Assembly: GCA_045106175.1 (NCBI GenBank)
Contig: JBGCEF010000033.1
Location: forward strand, 42,179-106,178
Source: TMED27 sp045106175
Lineage (GTDB): Bacteria; Pseudomonadota; Alphaproteobacteria; Micavibrionales; Micavibrionaceae
DNA length: 64,000 nucleotides
Direction: 5' to 3'
Each line of letters opens with the position of its first letter. The stretch's first letter is position 1. Both the position numbers and the translations under genes were made by a program. The notes beneath the pieces are model-generated. The model was given only the letters and a program-made list of their open reading frames with translations, had not been told where the DNA came from and did not search any database. Below are positions 52,789 through 62,700 of the stretch, piece by piece.

Positions 52789-53736
52789 ATGACAGAAGCA
52801 TCCAGCGAAAAAATTTATATCTTATACGAAAATGAAGATTGGTTAACGCCTCTTGCCATGGCGCTTGACGCGATTGGCGTGAATTACGAAGGTATGAAAG
52901 TAATTGAAGGAGGTGTTGCATTAGATCAGGAGCCTCCTCAGGGTGTTTTCTTTAATCGTTTAAGTGCATCGTCCCATACGCGTGGGCATACGGGGTCTGT
53001 TGCGCTGGGTGGTGCGATTTTGGCGTGGCTAGAACACCATGGGCGGCGCGTTGTTAATGGGCGTCATGTGATTGATTTAGAGGTGCGTAAATTTGATCAA
53101 TATGCGCTTTTGCAAGCTGCAGGAATTGCAGTTCCAGAAACGATCGCTACAACGGGGCAAAAAGCCCTGATTGAGGCGGCTGAAAAGTTGTCTTCGAAAT
53201 CTGGCGGTCCTTTTATTGTTAAGCCAAACCGTGGAGGCAAAGGTTTGGGTGTTCGTTTGTTTGACAGTGTTCAAGCGTTGAAAGAAGCGATGGGGCAGGG
53301 TGATGATGATTTTGTTTCTATTGATGGGATACAATTAGTTCAAGAATATATCGAAGGTAAAGAAAAGCGTATTTTGCGCAATGAATTTATCGGTGGGCAG
53401 TATTATTATTCGGTCGAGGTTAATACAGAAGCCGGGTTTGAATTATGCCCTGCGGATTCTTGTTGTATTGCGGATGCAAAGCCCGATGGCGATAAGTTTC
53501 GTATTTTGCATGGGTATGAGCACCCATGGACAGATAAATTTGAAGCCTTTTTGAAGGCTAATCGTATTGAAGTGGCCGCGTTTGAAACTATTGAAGATAA
53601 AAATGGTCAGCTTTATTGTTATGATATTAACACGAATACAAACTATAATAGGACAGCTGAGCTTGTGGGTGATGTTGAAGTTGATGCGTATGGCACCTTG
53701 GCCGAATTTTTAGGAACTTTGCTCGATAAGCCTTAA
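52789..53736 (+). CDS. ATP-grasp ligase (RimK/glutathione-synthetase-like)
   Basis: The 315-residue protein has the ATP-grasp fold: an N-terminal pre-domain, PFIVKPNRGGKGLGVRLF with the ATP-binding lysine and glycine-rich loop near residue 145, LVQEYIEGKEKRILRN, and the metal-binding end QLYCYDINTNTNYNR. Enzymes of this group join a carboxylate and an amine, such as adding glutamate to a protein or making a small peptide. The substrate cannot be told from sequence. It stands alone between the amidase and RNase E. Confidence 0.8.
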   Translation: MTEASSEKIYILYENEDWLTPLAMALDAIGVNYEGMKVIEGGVALDQEPPQGVFFNRLSASSHTRGHTGSVALGGAILAWLEHHGRRVVNGRHVIDLEVRKFDQYALLQAAGIAVPETIATTGQKALIEAAEKLSSKSGGPFIVKPNRGGKGLGVRLFDSVQALKEAMGQGDDDFVSIDGIQLVQEYIEGKEKRILRNEFIGGQYYYSVEVNTEAGFELCPADSCCIADAKPDGDKFRILHGYEHPWTDKFEAFLKANRIEVAAFETIEDKNGQLYCYDINTNTNYNRTAELVGDVEVDAYGTLAEFLGTLLDKP

Positions 53737-53784
53737 AAATCAATACTTTTTAATTTTTTCTGTTTTTTTCATTCACTTTATTAT

Positions 53785-53870
53785 TGTGAAACTTGTTACG
53801 GCTGTGTAATGTGCGATTAGGTATTTGTCTATTACGGCATCGCGCATTTAAAGTTAAAACAAGTTTCGCA
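53785..53870 (+). promoter_or_regulatory. Nested hairpin in the rne upstream region
   Basis: TGTGAAACTTGTT (53785-53797) pairs with AACAAGTTTCGCA (53858-53870), 13 bp with one G-U. Inside lies a 10-bp stem AATGTGCGAT (53808-53817) with ATCGCGCATT (53839-53848), again with one G-U, and a small TAG/CTA stem in its loop. It ends about 120 bases before the rne ATG. This resembles the 5'-UTR structures that let RNase E regulate its own mRNA. The 256 bases between 53737 and 53992 hold nothing else that I recognise. Confidence 0.6.
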
Positions 53871-53992
53871 CACTGTAATAGCAAAATTTTTGAACGTTTT
53901 TCGCGCATCTTTGCGCCCCTTTCCTATGTCCTTGTTAAATTTAAAAAGGAGATAAGCGGAAGGTAGGCAGCAATGCGCAGATGGAGATTATA

Positions 53993-56641
53993 ATGGTTAA
54001 ACGTATGCTTATTGACGGAACCCACCCAGAAGAGACAAGGGTTGCGATTGTTGAGGGTGAGCGCCTCGAAGAATATGAATATGAAAGTGCATTTCGAAAG
54101 CCTTTAAAGGGCAATATCTTTTTAGCAAAAGTTACACGTGTTGAGCCGAGCTTACAGGCGGCATTTGTGAATTTTGGCGGTAACCGTCACGGTTTCCTTC
54201 CTTTTTCTGAAATTCATCCTGATTATTTCCGTATTCCAATTTCTGATCGTGAAGCGTTAATGGCGGAGCATGAGGAAGAGATTAAGGCTCTGCAGGAGGC
54301 TGAAGAGGCGGAAGAAGCGGCACAGAAGAATAAAGAGCAATCTGGTTCTGATGATGCTGATCAAGAGAGTGATGGTGAAGAGCCGCACGAAGATGAAGTC
54401 GATGAGTTGGGCGGTGAAGATGCCGTTGTAGAAGATTTAGACGATGATATCGACGCAGATGATGATGATGCGTCAAATGAAGATCGGAGTGAAGAAGACG
54501 GCGATGACATCGGTAATCAAAAGCCTGAAGAACCTAGCGAAGATGATGATGTTAACGGTAATATAGAAGGTGCTGGCGGCGAGAATGACGATGGTGAGAA
54601 AAAATCACCACGTGTTGGCCGTGGTGGACGCGGACGTAATAATCAACGTGGACGCGGTGGACGTGGACGTAATAATCAACGCGGTCGTGGACGTCGTCAC
54701 GCAGCGAGCGGTAATCCGAAAGTTGAAAGTTTCGGCGGTGACAATATGGATGACGAGCAGCGTTTTCGTTTTAAGATGCGTCGTAAATACAAAATCCAAG
54801 AAGTCATTAAGCGTGGTCAAATCATGCTTATTCAGGTGTCTAAAGAAGAACGTGGAAATAAAGGTGCTGCAGTTGGGTCTTATTTATCTTTGCCCGGACG
54901 TTATTGTGTTTTGATGCCAAATAGCCCGCGTGCAGGCGGCATTAGCCGTAAGATTTCGAATTACAAAGATCGTGCAAAAATGCGTGATCTTTTGAAAGAT
55001 TTAGAAGTGCCTCAGGGCATGTCTGTTATTCTTCGTACCGCTGGTGTGACAAGAACGAAAGCCGAAGTTAAGCGCGATTTGGAATATCTCATGCGCCTTT
55101 GGAATAATATTCGTGAATTGACGCTTGAGAGTTCTGCGCCGGCTATGGTGTATGAGGAAGCGAATTTGGTACAGCGTGCGGTGCGTGATCTTTATACACG
55201 TGATGTTGAAGAGATTGTGATTGCGGGTGATGAGTCTTATAAATCAGCCAAGAATTTCATGAAGATGATGATTCCTTCGCATGTGAAAAAGGTGAAGGAA
55301 TTTAAAGAAGGCGGAGCAGCGTCTTTATATAAGAAATACGGGATTGAAAGACAGATTACAGAAATTGGTGAAACCAATGTGACTTTGAAATCTGGTGGTT
55401 ATCTTGTGATTAATCCGACCGAGGCGCTTGTATCTGTCGATGTGAACTCTGGTAAGGCGACAAAAGAGCGTAATATTGAAGATACTGCGCTTAAGACTAA
55501 CCTTGAGGCTGCGGATGAAGTAGCACGTCAACTGCGTCTGCGTGATCTTGGCGGGTTGGTTGTGATTGATTTCATTGATATGGAACATCGCGGGAATAAC
55601 GCGAAAGTTGAACGCCGTATGCGTGAAGCGCTTTCGGGTGATCGTGCGCGTATTCAGATGGGTCGTATTTCCAGCTTTGGTTTGATGGAAATGTCACGTC
55701 AGCGCATGAACCCGTCGCTTGGTGAAAGCCAATTTGAGACATGTCCGCATTGTGAAGGGACAGGGCGTATTCGTACTGCGGATGCAGCGTCTGTTATGCT
55801 TTTGCGTGCTATTGAAGAAGAGGCTGTTCGTGGTCGCGCGGCGCAGGTGATTGTTCATGTGGCGAATAATGTTGCGCTTTATCTTTTAAATCAAAAGCGT
55901 GAGAATTTGAGCGCGATTGAAACGCAATATGGATTGGATGTATTGATCCGTGTTGATGATGATATGGGATCGAAGGGCTTTAGGGTTGAAGTGTCTAAAC
56001 CGCTTGATAAGTCAGGAAAAGAGCAGAATAAAGACCAGCCTAAACAGATCAAATCTAAAGATAATCACGATGATGATGACTCTCAAAATTCACGTCGTCG
56101 TGGACGTCGTGGTGGACGCCGTCGTGGTGGCCGTGGCCACGGTGAAGAGGGGCAAGATCAGGATAATAAGCAGGACAATGCTCAGAGTAATAATGACGGT
56201 CAACAAAAAGTTGAAGATAAGGCTGACGTTAAAGAGCAAGATAAGCCGAAGCGTGGTCGTAAGAAAAAGTCTGATGAGGTTGCAGAAGATGTTGCTGCTC
56301 CATCTAAAGATGTGAAGAGTGATGCTGAGGAGAAGCCACAATCAAAATCCAAGCCTAAATCTAAAAAAGCTCCTGCTAAATCAGCTGCAAAAGATGATGC
56401 TCCTGCTGTGGTTAAGGGGGAAGCTGCTCCGAAAGCGGCGGATAAGTCTAATGATGCGGACAAGCCTAAGAAAAAGGCGCCTGCGAAGAAGCCAAAGGCA
56501 TCTAATGACGATGCGGGGTCGGATAATAAGCCCGCGGATAAGCCTGTTAAGGCTAAAAAAGAAGAGCCTCCTGTCGATAAAGACTATGAGACTGTCAATG
56601 AGGCCCCTAAGAAGAAGAAAAAGGGCTGGTGGTCTAAATAG
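53993..56641 (+). CDS. rne: Ribonuclease E (Rne/Rng family)
   Basis: The start is set at 53993 (MVKRMLIDGTHPEETRVAIVEG), giving 882 residues. The S1 domain (NIFLAKVTRVEPSLQAAFVNFG) is interrupted by a long acidic insertion (about residues 100-225) that ends in two copies of GRGGRGRNNQR, common in alphaproteobacterial RNase E. The catalytic DNase-I-like part has VSVDVNSGKAT and VVIDFIDMEHR with the metal aspartates, and the Zn-link CPHCEGTGRI. The C terminus (about 675-882) is a disordered scaffold of Lys, Asp and Arg-rich repeats for degradosome partners. Confidence 0.96.
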   Translation: MVKRMLIDGTHPEETRVAIVEGERLEEYEYESAFRKPLKGNIFLAKVTRVEPSLQAAFVNFGGNRHGFLPFSEIHPDYFRIPISDREALMAEHEEEIKALQEAEEAEEAAQKNKEQSGSDDADQESDGEEPHEDEVDELGGEDAVVEDLDDDIDADDDDASNEDRSEEDGDDIGNQKPEEPSEDDDVNGNIEGAGGENDDGEKKSPRVGRGGRGRNNQRGRGGRGRNNQRGRGRRHAASGNPKVESFGGDNMDDEQRFRFKMRRKYKIQEVIKRGQIMLIQVSKEERGNKGAAVGSYLSLPGRYCVLMPNSPRAGGISRKISNYKDRAKMRDLLKDLEVPQGMSVILRTAGVTRTKAEVKRDLEYLMRLWNNIRELTLESSAPAMVYEEANLVQRAVRDLYTRDVEEIVIAGDESYKSAKNFMKMMIPSHVKKVKEFKEGGAASLYKKYGIERQITEIGETNVTLKSGGYLVINPTEALVSVDVNSGKATKERNIEDTALKTNLEAADEVARQLRLRDLGGLVVIDFIDMEHRGNNAKVERRMREALSGDRARIQMGRISSFGLMEMSRQRMNPSLGESQFETCPHCEGTGRIRTADAASVMLLRAIEEEAVRGRAAQVIVHVANNVALYLLNQKRENLSAIETQYGLDVLIRVDDDMGSKGFRVEVSKPLDKSGKEQNKDQPKQIKSKDNHDDDDSQNSRRRGRRGGRRRGGRGHGEEGQDQDNKQDNAQSNNDGQQKVEDKADVKEQDKPKRGRKKKSDEVAEDVAAPSKDVKSDAEEKPQSKSKPKSKKAPAKSAAKDDAPAVVKGEAAPKAADKSNDADKPKKKAPAKKPKASNDDAGSDNKPADKPVKAKKEEPPVDKDYETVNEAPKKKKKGWWSK
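54617..54682 (+). repeat. Two tandem 33-bp units inside rne coding GRGGRGRNNQR
   Basis: Two in-frame copies of a 33-bp unit stand head to tail (54617-54649 and 54650-54682), with a few synonymous changes. They encode an Arg/Gly-rich RNA-binding patch in the S1 insertion. Confidence 0.8.
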
Positions 56642-56646
56642 TTCAT

Positions 56647-57360
56647 TTAGCGGGCGAGTAAGACGTAATAGAAATGGTTAATTGTATTTGCGTCTACAAA
56701 ACATCCGGCTGTTTGGGAGTCAAAAACATTGTTCCCTACGCCATCAGGAGCATCTATAACTTCTAAACCTGTAGGGAATGCGCCGGTGAACTCTGTTAGT
56801 GAGCTAAAGTCATTTTCGAGAGGAATGGTGCCCGAAGTTTTAACACCAAGATCTCTGTTGATCTGTCTGCATATCGCGCCATCGATGTTGGATAAGACCA
56901 TGATGATATCATTGCCGCGAACATCTTCGGTTGTGCCCACTGGTCCATTTATGGAGCCGACGTTATAGACCGACGTCAATGTCCAATCACTGCTATCATT
57001 AACGCTAGGAAAATTTCTGAACGTTAGGCCTGCGCCGCCTTGATCAAATATTAAGCATCTTGGGAAGTTTCGATCAGATGTGTCATCGCAGCGTATATTT
57101 GTGTAATCTGCTGTCGTTATATTGTTTGCAAAGCTGATTTCATTTTCAGAAATTCCATCAAGTTTCATTTGTTCAATGGCGGCTTCTATAGATTTTACGT
57201 AGCGTAATATTTGTGTGATCTGGATTCGATCTTGTTCAAAACTGCCTGTTTGTTCAGTGTTTGAACCGCCGCGGCTTAATACGATTGTTAAAAGGCCGAG
57301 CATGACGACTGCAATTAAGATAAAAAATAGAGCATTTCCATTTTGTGTATGTGTCTTCAT
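56647..57360 (-). CDS. Unrecognised protein with pilin-like N terminus
   Basis: The 237-residue product has a short basic N terminus (MKTHTQNGNALFF) and one hydrophobic segment (about residues 10-30, ALFFILIAVVMLGLLTIVLS), which looks like a type IV pilin or pseudopilin start, although the exact peptidase G/E signature is not clear. The rest is polar and beta-rich with several cysteines (NIRCDDTSDRNFPRC, GAICRQI, TAGCFVDAN). It stands alone, convergent with rne, which ends five bases away. No family is recognised. Confidence 0.6.
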   Translation of the reverse strand: MKTHTQNGNALFFILIAVVMLGLLTIVLSRGGSNTEQTGSFEQDRIQITQILRYVKSIEAAIEQMKLDGISENEISFANNITTADYTNIRCDDTSDRNFPRCLIFDQGGAGLTFRNFPSVNDSSDWTLTSVYNVGSINGPVGTTEDVRGNDIIMVLSNIDGAICRQINRDLGVKTSGTIPLENDFSSLTEFTGAFPTGLEVIDAPDGVGNNVFDSQTAGCFVDANTINHFYYVLLAR

Positions 57361-57563
57361 ATTTTTATTTAATCATAAAAAACGTGATAGAAATATAGCT
57401 TTTTCAAAGGCTTATTAATTAACTGTATTTATATAAAATTTTATTTATATTTTAGCCATCTAATATATTCTTAAGATATTATAATTATTGAATAAATTTG
57501 ATATAAATCTATCAGAAATTTACTTTTTATTTACATAATAAATGATATATTTTAAGTATAAGG
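57361..57563. other. AT-rich intergenic stretch without genes
   Basis: About 200 bases of very AT-rich sequence between the pilin-like gene and the small ORF. It holds many TATAAT-like strings and no clear gene or hairpin, and probably carries promoters for both sides. Confidence 0.6.
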
Positions 57564-57572
57564 ATGGCGCTG

Positions 57573-57671
57573 ATGGGGATGGGATTTACAGTAATTGTGT
57601 GTGGGCTTCTGGTGCTCGCGTTGGGAGGGATAATTTTATATTCTCCGCTCTTAAAACAAAAAGACCAGTGA
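57573..57671 (+). CDS. Candidate 32-residue single-helix protein
   Basis: A short ORF reads MGMGFTVIVCGLLVLALG, continues as a hydrophobic helix and ends PLLKQKDQ. The ATG at 57573 has AAGGA 8 bases upstream; two other in-frame ATGs stand at 57564 and 57579. The helix with a charged C terminus fits a tiny membrane protein. It lies just before the structured RNA-like element. Confidence 0.5.
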   Translation: MGMGFTVIVCGLLVLALGGIILYSPLLKQKDQ

Positions 57672-57694
57672 TTTGATTTGGGACATATTTTTTA

Positions 57695-57871
57695 AAAACA
57701 GGATGAAGCTGTTTTGGAAGAGGGGTTAAAATATCCTCACACTTCTATCGCTACGATAGGGTGCTCATTGGCCTGTATGAAATTTTGAATATATGCGCGA
57801 AGCATTATTTTCGATTGCCCCCGAAAATTTCAAAATTACCATACAGGCTTTTTTTTGCTTTCTATACAGGC
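57695..57871 (+). ncRNA. Candidate structured RNA with terminator and competing stem
   Basis: At least six hairpins follow each other: AAAACAG/CTGTTTT (57695-57715), GAGG/CCTC (57720-57738), CTATCG/CGATAG (57745-57759), then a Y-shaped fold with outer stem GCCTGTATG/CATACAGGC (57771-57779 and 57840-57848), second stem AATTTTGAA/TTCAAAATT (57781-57789 and 57829-57837), and inner hairpins ATGC/GCAT and ATTTTCG/CGAAAAT. Eight T residues follow the outer stem (57849-57856), as in a terminator. A second ATACAGGC at 57864-57871 could pair with the same left arm. No known RNA family is recognised. Confidence 0.6.
57841..57871 (+). repeat. Duplicated ATACAGGC, two possible partners of one stem arm
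   Basis: ATACAGGCT occurs at 57841-57849 (before the T8 run) and at 57864-57872 (after it). Both can pair with GCCTGTAT at 57771-57778, so the two pairings exclude each other. Confidence 0.6.
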
Positions 57872-57913
57872 TATTGTTTAATTGTAATTCATATTCTCTG
57901 AAGAAAGTTTTTT

Positions 57914-58528
57914 ATGCCTGTCTTGTCGTTTTTTAGAAATTTTTTGTGTCTCTTTATTTTGATATCTGTTTGCTATTCCATTCCTAGCTTCGCTGCGGAG
58001 GATGAGGTAACGATGTCAGTGAAAGAGAAAGTTGATGATTTTTCCAAAGATTTTGACACACCCTCGAAACAACATTTTCAAGCCGTCTATAGCAGCCATA
58101 ACCTTATTCAAGTTGTAGAAGGTGTAAGAGAGCAGGTTGCATTGGCGGTGGAGAAATGTGGTGAAGCCAATCCAGATATAAAAGATGCGATTGATGCGCG
58201 TTACGACAGTTGGGATGGAGCATTGAAGCCTATTATTAAGGATGCGGAAGCCAATGTTGAGAATATGATATTGGCGCAAGATTATGCGAAAAAACGTGAT
58301 CTTAAAAACGTTTTGAAATTTGTTGATGATGCCCGTGAAAGCAAAGATGGAGATATTGAGAAGTTTCCCGTAACCACGCCCAAGGCTTGTGATTATTTGC
58401 GGGTTAAAATGGATGAAACCGAAGAAACATTATCGCGGTTATTAGAATCTACATTGGTGTCCTTACCTAGTGCGTTGATTAATGAGATTGAAGACGCGCA
58501 GGGTGAAGAACCTGTTGATGCACAATAG
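57914..58528 (+). CDS. Unrecognised secreted helical protein
   Basis: The 204-residue product has a signal peptide (residues 1-27, FLCLFILISVCYSIPSFA) and a mature part that is mostly helical and charged, with two cysteines (AVEKCGEANPDI and TPKACDYLRVK) that could form a disulfide. It ends in an acidic tail (DAQGEEPVDAQ). I know no family. It lies 43 bases after the structured RNA-like element and 24 bases before a glycosyltransferase gene on the same strand, so it could be regulated by the former. Confidence 0.65.
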   Translation: MPVLSFFRNFLCLFILISVCYSIPSFAAEDEVTMSVKEKVDDFSKDFDTPSKQHFQAVYSSHNLIQVVEGVREQVALAVEKCGEANPDIKDAIDARYDSWDGALKPIIKDAEANVENMILAQDYAKKRDLKNVLKFVDDARESKDGDIEKFPVTTPKACDYLRVKMDETEETLSRLLESTLVSLPSALINEIEDAQGEEPVDAQ

Positions 58529-58552
58529 ATTTACCCTGTTGTTTTTATTCCT

Positions 58553-59611
58553 ATGAAAATTTTACAAGTGATGGCTGGCGGTGAGTTTGGGGGGGCTGAG
58601 ACTGCTTTCGTTGATATTTGTATTGCCCTGCATGAGGCGGGTGAAGATGTGGTTGTTGTGACGCGGCCTAATGATCTTCGTGTGCCTAAAATGATTACAG
58701 CCGGTTTGACGGTTTATGCGTTAAAATTTGGCGGTAAATTAGATGTATTTTCAAAATGGAAGATGCATAAAATTATCAAGGATTTTGAGCCTGATATTGT
58801 TCAATGTTGGATGTCGCGCGCAGCATCATTTGTTCCGCGATGGCAATATTCGATGGGGATTAAGCGTTATCATGTGGTTGCGCGCATGGGTGGATATTAC
58901 AAAATGAAATATTATCGTTCGGCGGATTATTTTGTTGGGAATACGCCAGATATTGCGCGTTATATCCAAGATCAAGGCGTAGTGGGTGATTGTGTACGCC
59001 ATATCAATAACTACACAGATATTGAGAGTGTTGATCGCTCGCTTGATCGCAAAGATCTTGATACGTCTAAAGATGCACATGTTATTATTGCATTGGGTCG
59101 TCTTCACCCCGTTAAAGCGTTTGATGTTTTGATTGATGCGATTGCACCGCTGGATGATGTTGTTTTATGGATTGCGGGTGAAGGAGATGAACGAGAAGCC
59201 TTAGAGAATCAGGCACGTGAATTGGGGTGTTTTGAACGCGTGAAATTATTGGGGTGGCGCGATGATCGTTCGGCTTTATTCGAGGCGGCGGATATTTGTG
59301 TGATGCCATCGCGGTTTGAACCGTTTGGTAATGTCTTTATTCAAGCTTGGGCACAGCGCATTCCGCTTGTGATTTCAAGATCTGAAGGGCCCAATCAATT
59401 TGTGCATCATGAAGAGGATGCGTTGATGGTTGATATTGATGATGCGGATGCGATGCGTGATGCGATTGTACGTATCCGTGACGATCAATCGCTGGCTTTG
59501 CGGTTGGTTGATCAGGGGTTTTTGCGCTATCAATCAGAATTCACTAAAGAGCATTGTGTGGCGGGGTATTTGGAATTTTATCACCATATTTTGCAAGTCT
59601 CTGAAACTTAA
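58553..59611 (+). CDS. Glycosyltransferase of the GT-B fold, family 4 (GT1-like)
   Basis: The 352-residue cytoplasmic enzyme transfers a sugar from a nucleotide donor. It begins MKILQVMAGGEFGGAETAF, the acceptor-side glycine loop, and has the donor-site features IALGRLHPVKAFDVLIDAI, WIAGEGDEREALE, VKLLGWRDDRSALFEAADI and the E-x7-E region PSRFEPFGNVFIQAWA. Partner and acceptor are unknown; surface polysaccharide or LPS work is likely. No Shine-Dalgarno is seen before the ATG. Confidence 0.88.
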   Translation: MKILQVMAGGEFGGAETAFVDICIALHEAGEDVVVVTRPNDLRVPKMITAGLTVYALKFGGKLDVFSKWKMHKIIKDFEPDIVQCWMSRAASFVPRWQYSMGIKRYHVVARMGGYYKMKYYRSADYFVGNTPDIARYIQDQGVVGDCVRHINNYTDIESVDRSLDRKDLDTSKDAHVIIALGRLHPVKAFDVLIDAIAPLDDVVLWIAGEGDEREALENQARELGCFERVKLLGWRDDRSALFEAADICVMPSRFEPFGNVFIQAWAQRIPLVISRSEGPNQFVHHEEDALMVDIDDADAMRDAIVRIRDDQSLALRLVDQGFLRYQSEFTKEHCVAGYLEFYHHILQVSET

Positions 59612-59789
59612 GCCTTTTGCGTGGCCGAAATTTGTAAAAAAGGCCAAAAAATGCGATAATAGGAGCAACTTCGCAATAAAGCTGTTTTGAAACATAAAAA
59701 ATCATTATAAAACAGTGCGTTAGTTACGGTTATAGAGATAGGTTCCTTCCAATAAGAGAAGGCCTGAATGTAAAATTAGAGTGTGAAGC

Positions 59790-62700
59790 TTGGCTGATTT
59801 ATCAGAAATTCCTCAAACTGACATCCGCGCGTTAGAACAGGCGATGCGTTTTCTTGGCCTGCCTGGGATTACGGTTGATGGTAATCCTGAGGATATTTCA
59901 TCTGTTCAATTAATACCGTTTTTAGATCGTATTAGCCGTGCGTTGGGCGATAGCGGTGTACAATTTGCGCAAGGTAATGCGTTTACAGAGACTGAATTTA
60001 ACGATCCGGAAATTTTTCAAGCGCGTTTGGCAGACATTCAAACGGCAGTTGAGGGATTTCGTGATTCGCCACATCTGGGGCTTATTCGTGAAATCACGTC
60101 TAGCACGCCTGATTTTGGTAGAATAGAACAGCATTTAGCAGCCATGGGTATTGAAGATCCAGCTGGTAAAGCCTTGAATATCAGACGTGGTTTGGCTTTG
60201 GGTGTTGATACGGTTTTATATGATGGAATTCCGTTTGTTGCAGATGGAATTATTCCGACTGCAGAAGAGGGTGATCCTAATTTTGCGCGTCTTCGTGAGA
60301 TTTTGGGTGATCGCGCCATGGATGATATCGAACAAACGGTTCGTGTTATGGACGCGGCGGGGCAATGGATAGATGTTGTTTCTGCAATGGGACCAGCTGT
60401 TGCGACGCCTGAGCCCGAAGAACCACCCGCGACGGAAGAAGAGGAAGCACCAGTAGTAGATGCGGATCCAGATGGAGAGGGTGCGCGTGTTCCTGATGTT
60501 GAAGACGCGGTGATTCAAGATGATGGTGGTGCGACGGAAGCGGAAGAGGAGCCTGAGCCATCCATAGAACCAGATGGAGATACTGACGTTGGCATAGAGG
60601 GTAGTGGCGAACCCGATCCTGAGCCCGAAACAGAGATAGATGAAGGTACATCAGCGCTTGATGTTTTGGAGGCCGAAGAAGAGTTAGCGCGGATAGAGCG
60701 TATTCGATCGGTTGAGGCGACCATTGGTATTGTTGAGCCGGATGGCGTTTGGGGTGTAAACGAGCAAAATGCATTACTTGCATATATTGCTGATATTCAG
60801 AGCGAGCAAGAGGCTTGGCTTGGCACGAAAGATGGGTATTTAACGTCAGAGTTTTTGGCTTTTATTCGTGGTGAATATACAGATTCGAATGGAAATGTTT
60901 TAGGCAGCTTTACTGATGAGCAGCGTGCATTTTTAGATGAAATTGACGCTTTGCGTTTTGATATTGATGATTTACTTCCGGAAGCACCAAATGTGCATAC
61001 TCCAATCGTTATTGAGAGTGCGGTTGATAATGTAGAGCAGGGCTTGTTGCGTTTAGTTCCGCTTGTGCAGCGTGAATTGGATGCACAGCGTGCGCAAGCA
61101 GAAGGTTTGATCGAGAGTATTCAAGGTGGTGCGGCTTCGCAAATGGAGCGTGACGCGGCCGAGCGTGTTTTAAGAGAGTTATCGGTTAAAGAACCTAGCG
61201 AGATTACACCAGAAGATGTAACGGCGATGGAAGAAGCGCAAGCTGTTTTAGATCAATCCAATATTGCTAATAATATTGGTGATTTTGTTGATGATTTCTT
61301 GGGGCTTGGGACGACGACGCTAGGGCAGCGCATGGTTGAAGCCGGAAAAAGCTGGTCGATTGACATGGTCAGAGGACAATTAGCGGGTATTCACGATTTA
61401 CCGTCTGTTGACAGTTTTAATATTGGCGATGGCCGCTTAGATATTAATGAGCAGCGAGCGCTGCAAGGTGTGACGTATCTTTTGGCGCGTCGTTTTGGTA
61501 TTGGCGGGAATGACAATTGGCATTACACGCCTGAGCTTGGTCAGCAATTATTGGCGCGGTTTGGTCAGTTGGATGATGATGAAAAATTGTTGTTGTTGAG
61601 CGATGAAGATCGCGCTGCGTATGACCGCATCACCGATGAAGCGGCGAAAGCAACGTTTTTGAATGAGCGATTTGAAGCGGAGCAAGCACGGATTGTGGCG
61701 TTGATTGGGTCTATGGATACGCTTTATGAGGCCGGTGTTTTGGTGCCGCAGCGTCTCTATTACGCAGAAGATATTGCAATCCCCGAAGTGACGCATGAGA
61801 TTTTTGATGATTACATCATGGGTAATGATGATCCACATACAGGGACGCCGATTGCGGCGGCAACACCAGAAGAATTGAATATGCTCAATGTGTTTGTTTA
61901 TGAATTTACACAAGGATTGGATTTATCCGCGATTATGGATACGGATGATGAAGATTATGTGTTTCCTGCAGGTTTAGAGCCTATTGATGCGTCATTAACG
62001 ATGGCACAGCGCTTTGCTGCACATTTCCGTGAGGGTATGGATACTCAAGAGATGCTTGGGATGATTGATACCATACCGTTTGGAACCGATGAGCGCCGCG
62101 AAGAGATTAGAACTGTTGTTGAAACGGCTAGTCAGGCGGTTGCAAGGCGTAAAGAAGAAGATCCAGATGTTTCGGTTGAGATTTTGGCTTCTATTTTTGG
62201 CAATGCCATGGAAGCCGGTCTGACGAGTATGAATGAAGACCCTACGATGGGATCAGATTATCGATTTATCGGCGATCGCGCACTTGTGATTGATCCACGT
62301 CTGGGTGAGACCATCCATCCGAGTTCTAGCATTAATGTTCAAGAAGTTTTTGATGCGCATATGCTACAAAATGACAATACGTACGATGATGAGAACGATT
62401 ACGATCCGACGTTTTTCAAAGATGAGAATGGTGATATTTATGTTGCCGCGATTGACTATGAGTCGAATGTTTTCACCATTCAAGAATTGGATTTTGGTCA
62501 TTGGCGACAAGTTGTTAACAGCACACCGATGCAGCCTGGAGAAAATCGCCGTGATTACCTTGAGAGGCTTGATGATGCCTTGGGTGAGGTAAGCGGTCAT
62601 GATCTTATGTATCAAAATAATCATGATCTTTATCGACAGGTGACATTGATGCGTGGCGTGGCGGCACATGATTTCCCAGATTATATGCAGTCACGATCAG

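Noticed and set aside
57695..57871. Identification as 6S RNA, a T-box or another named riboswitch
   Set aside because: No 6S-like long open bubble, no T-box motif (TGGNACCGCG) and no consensus of a riboswitch that I could recognise, so the element is left unnamed.
59682..59715. CTGTTTT/AAAACAG inverted repeat before the 1,073-residue gene
   Set aside because: A 7-bp A/T-rich stem with a 20-base loop is expected by chance in such sequence; similarity to the first hairpin at 57695 is probably accidental.
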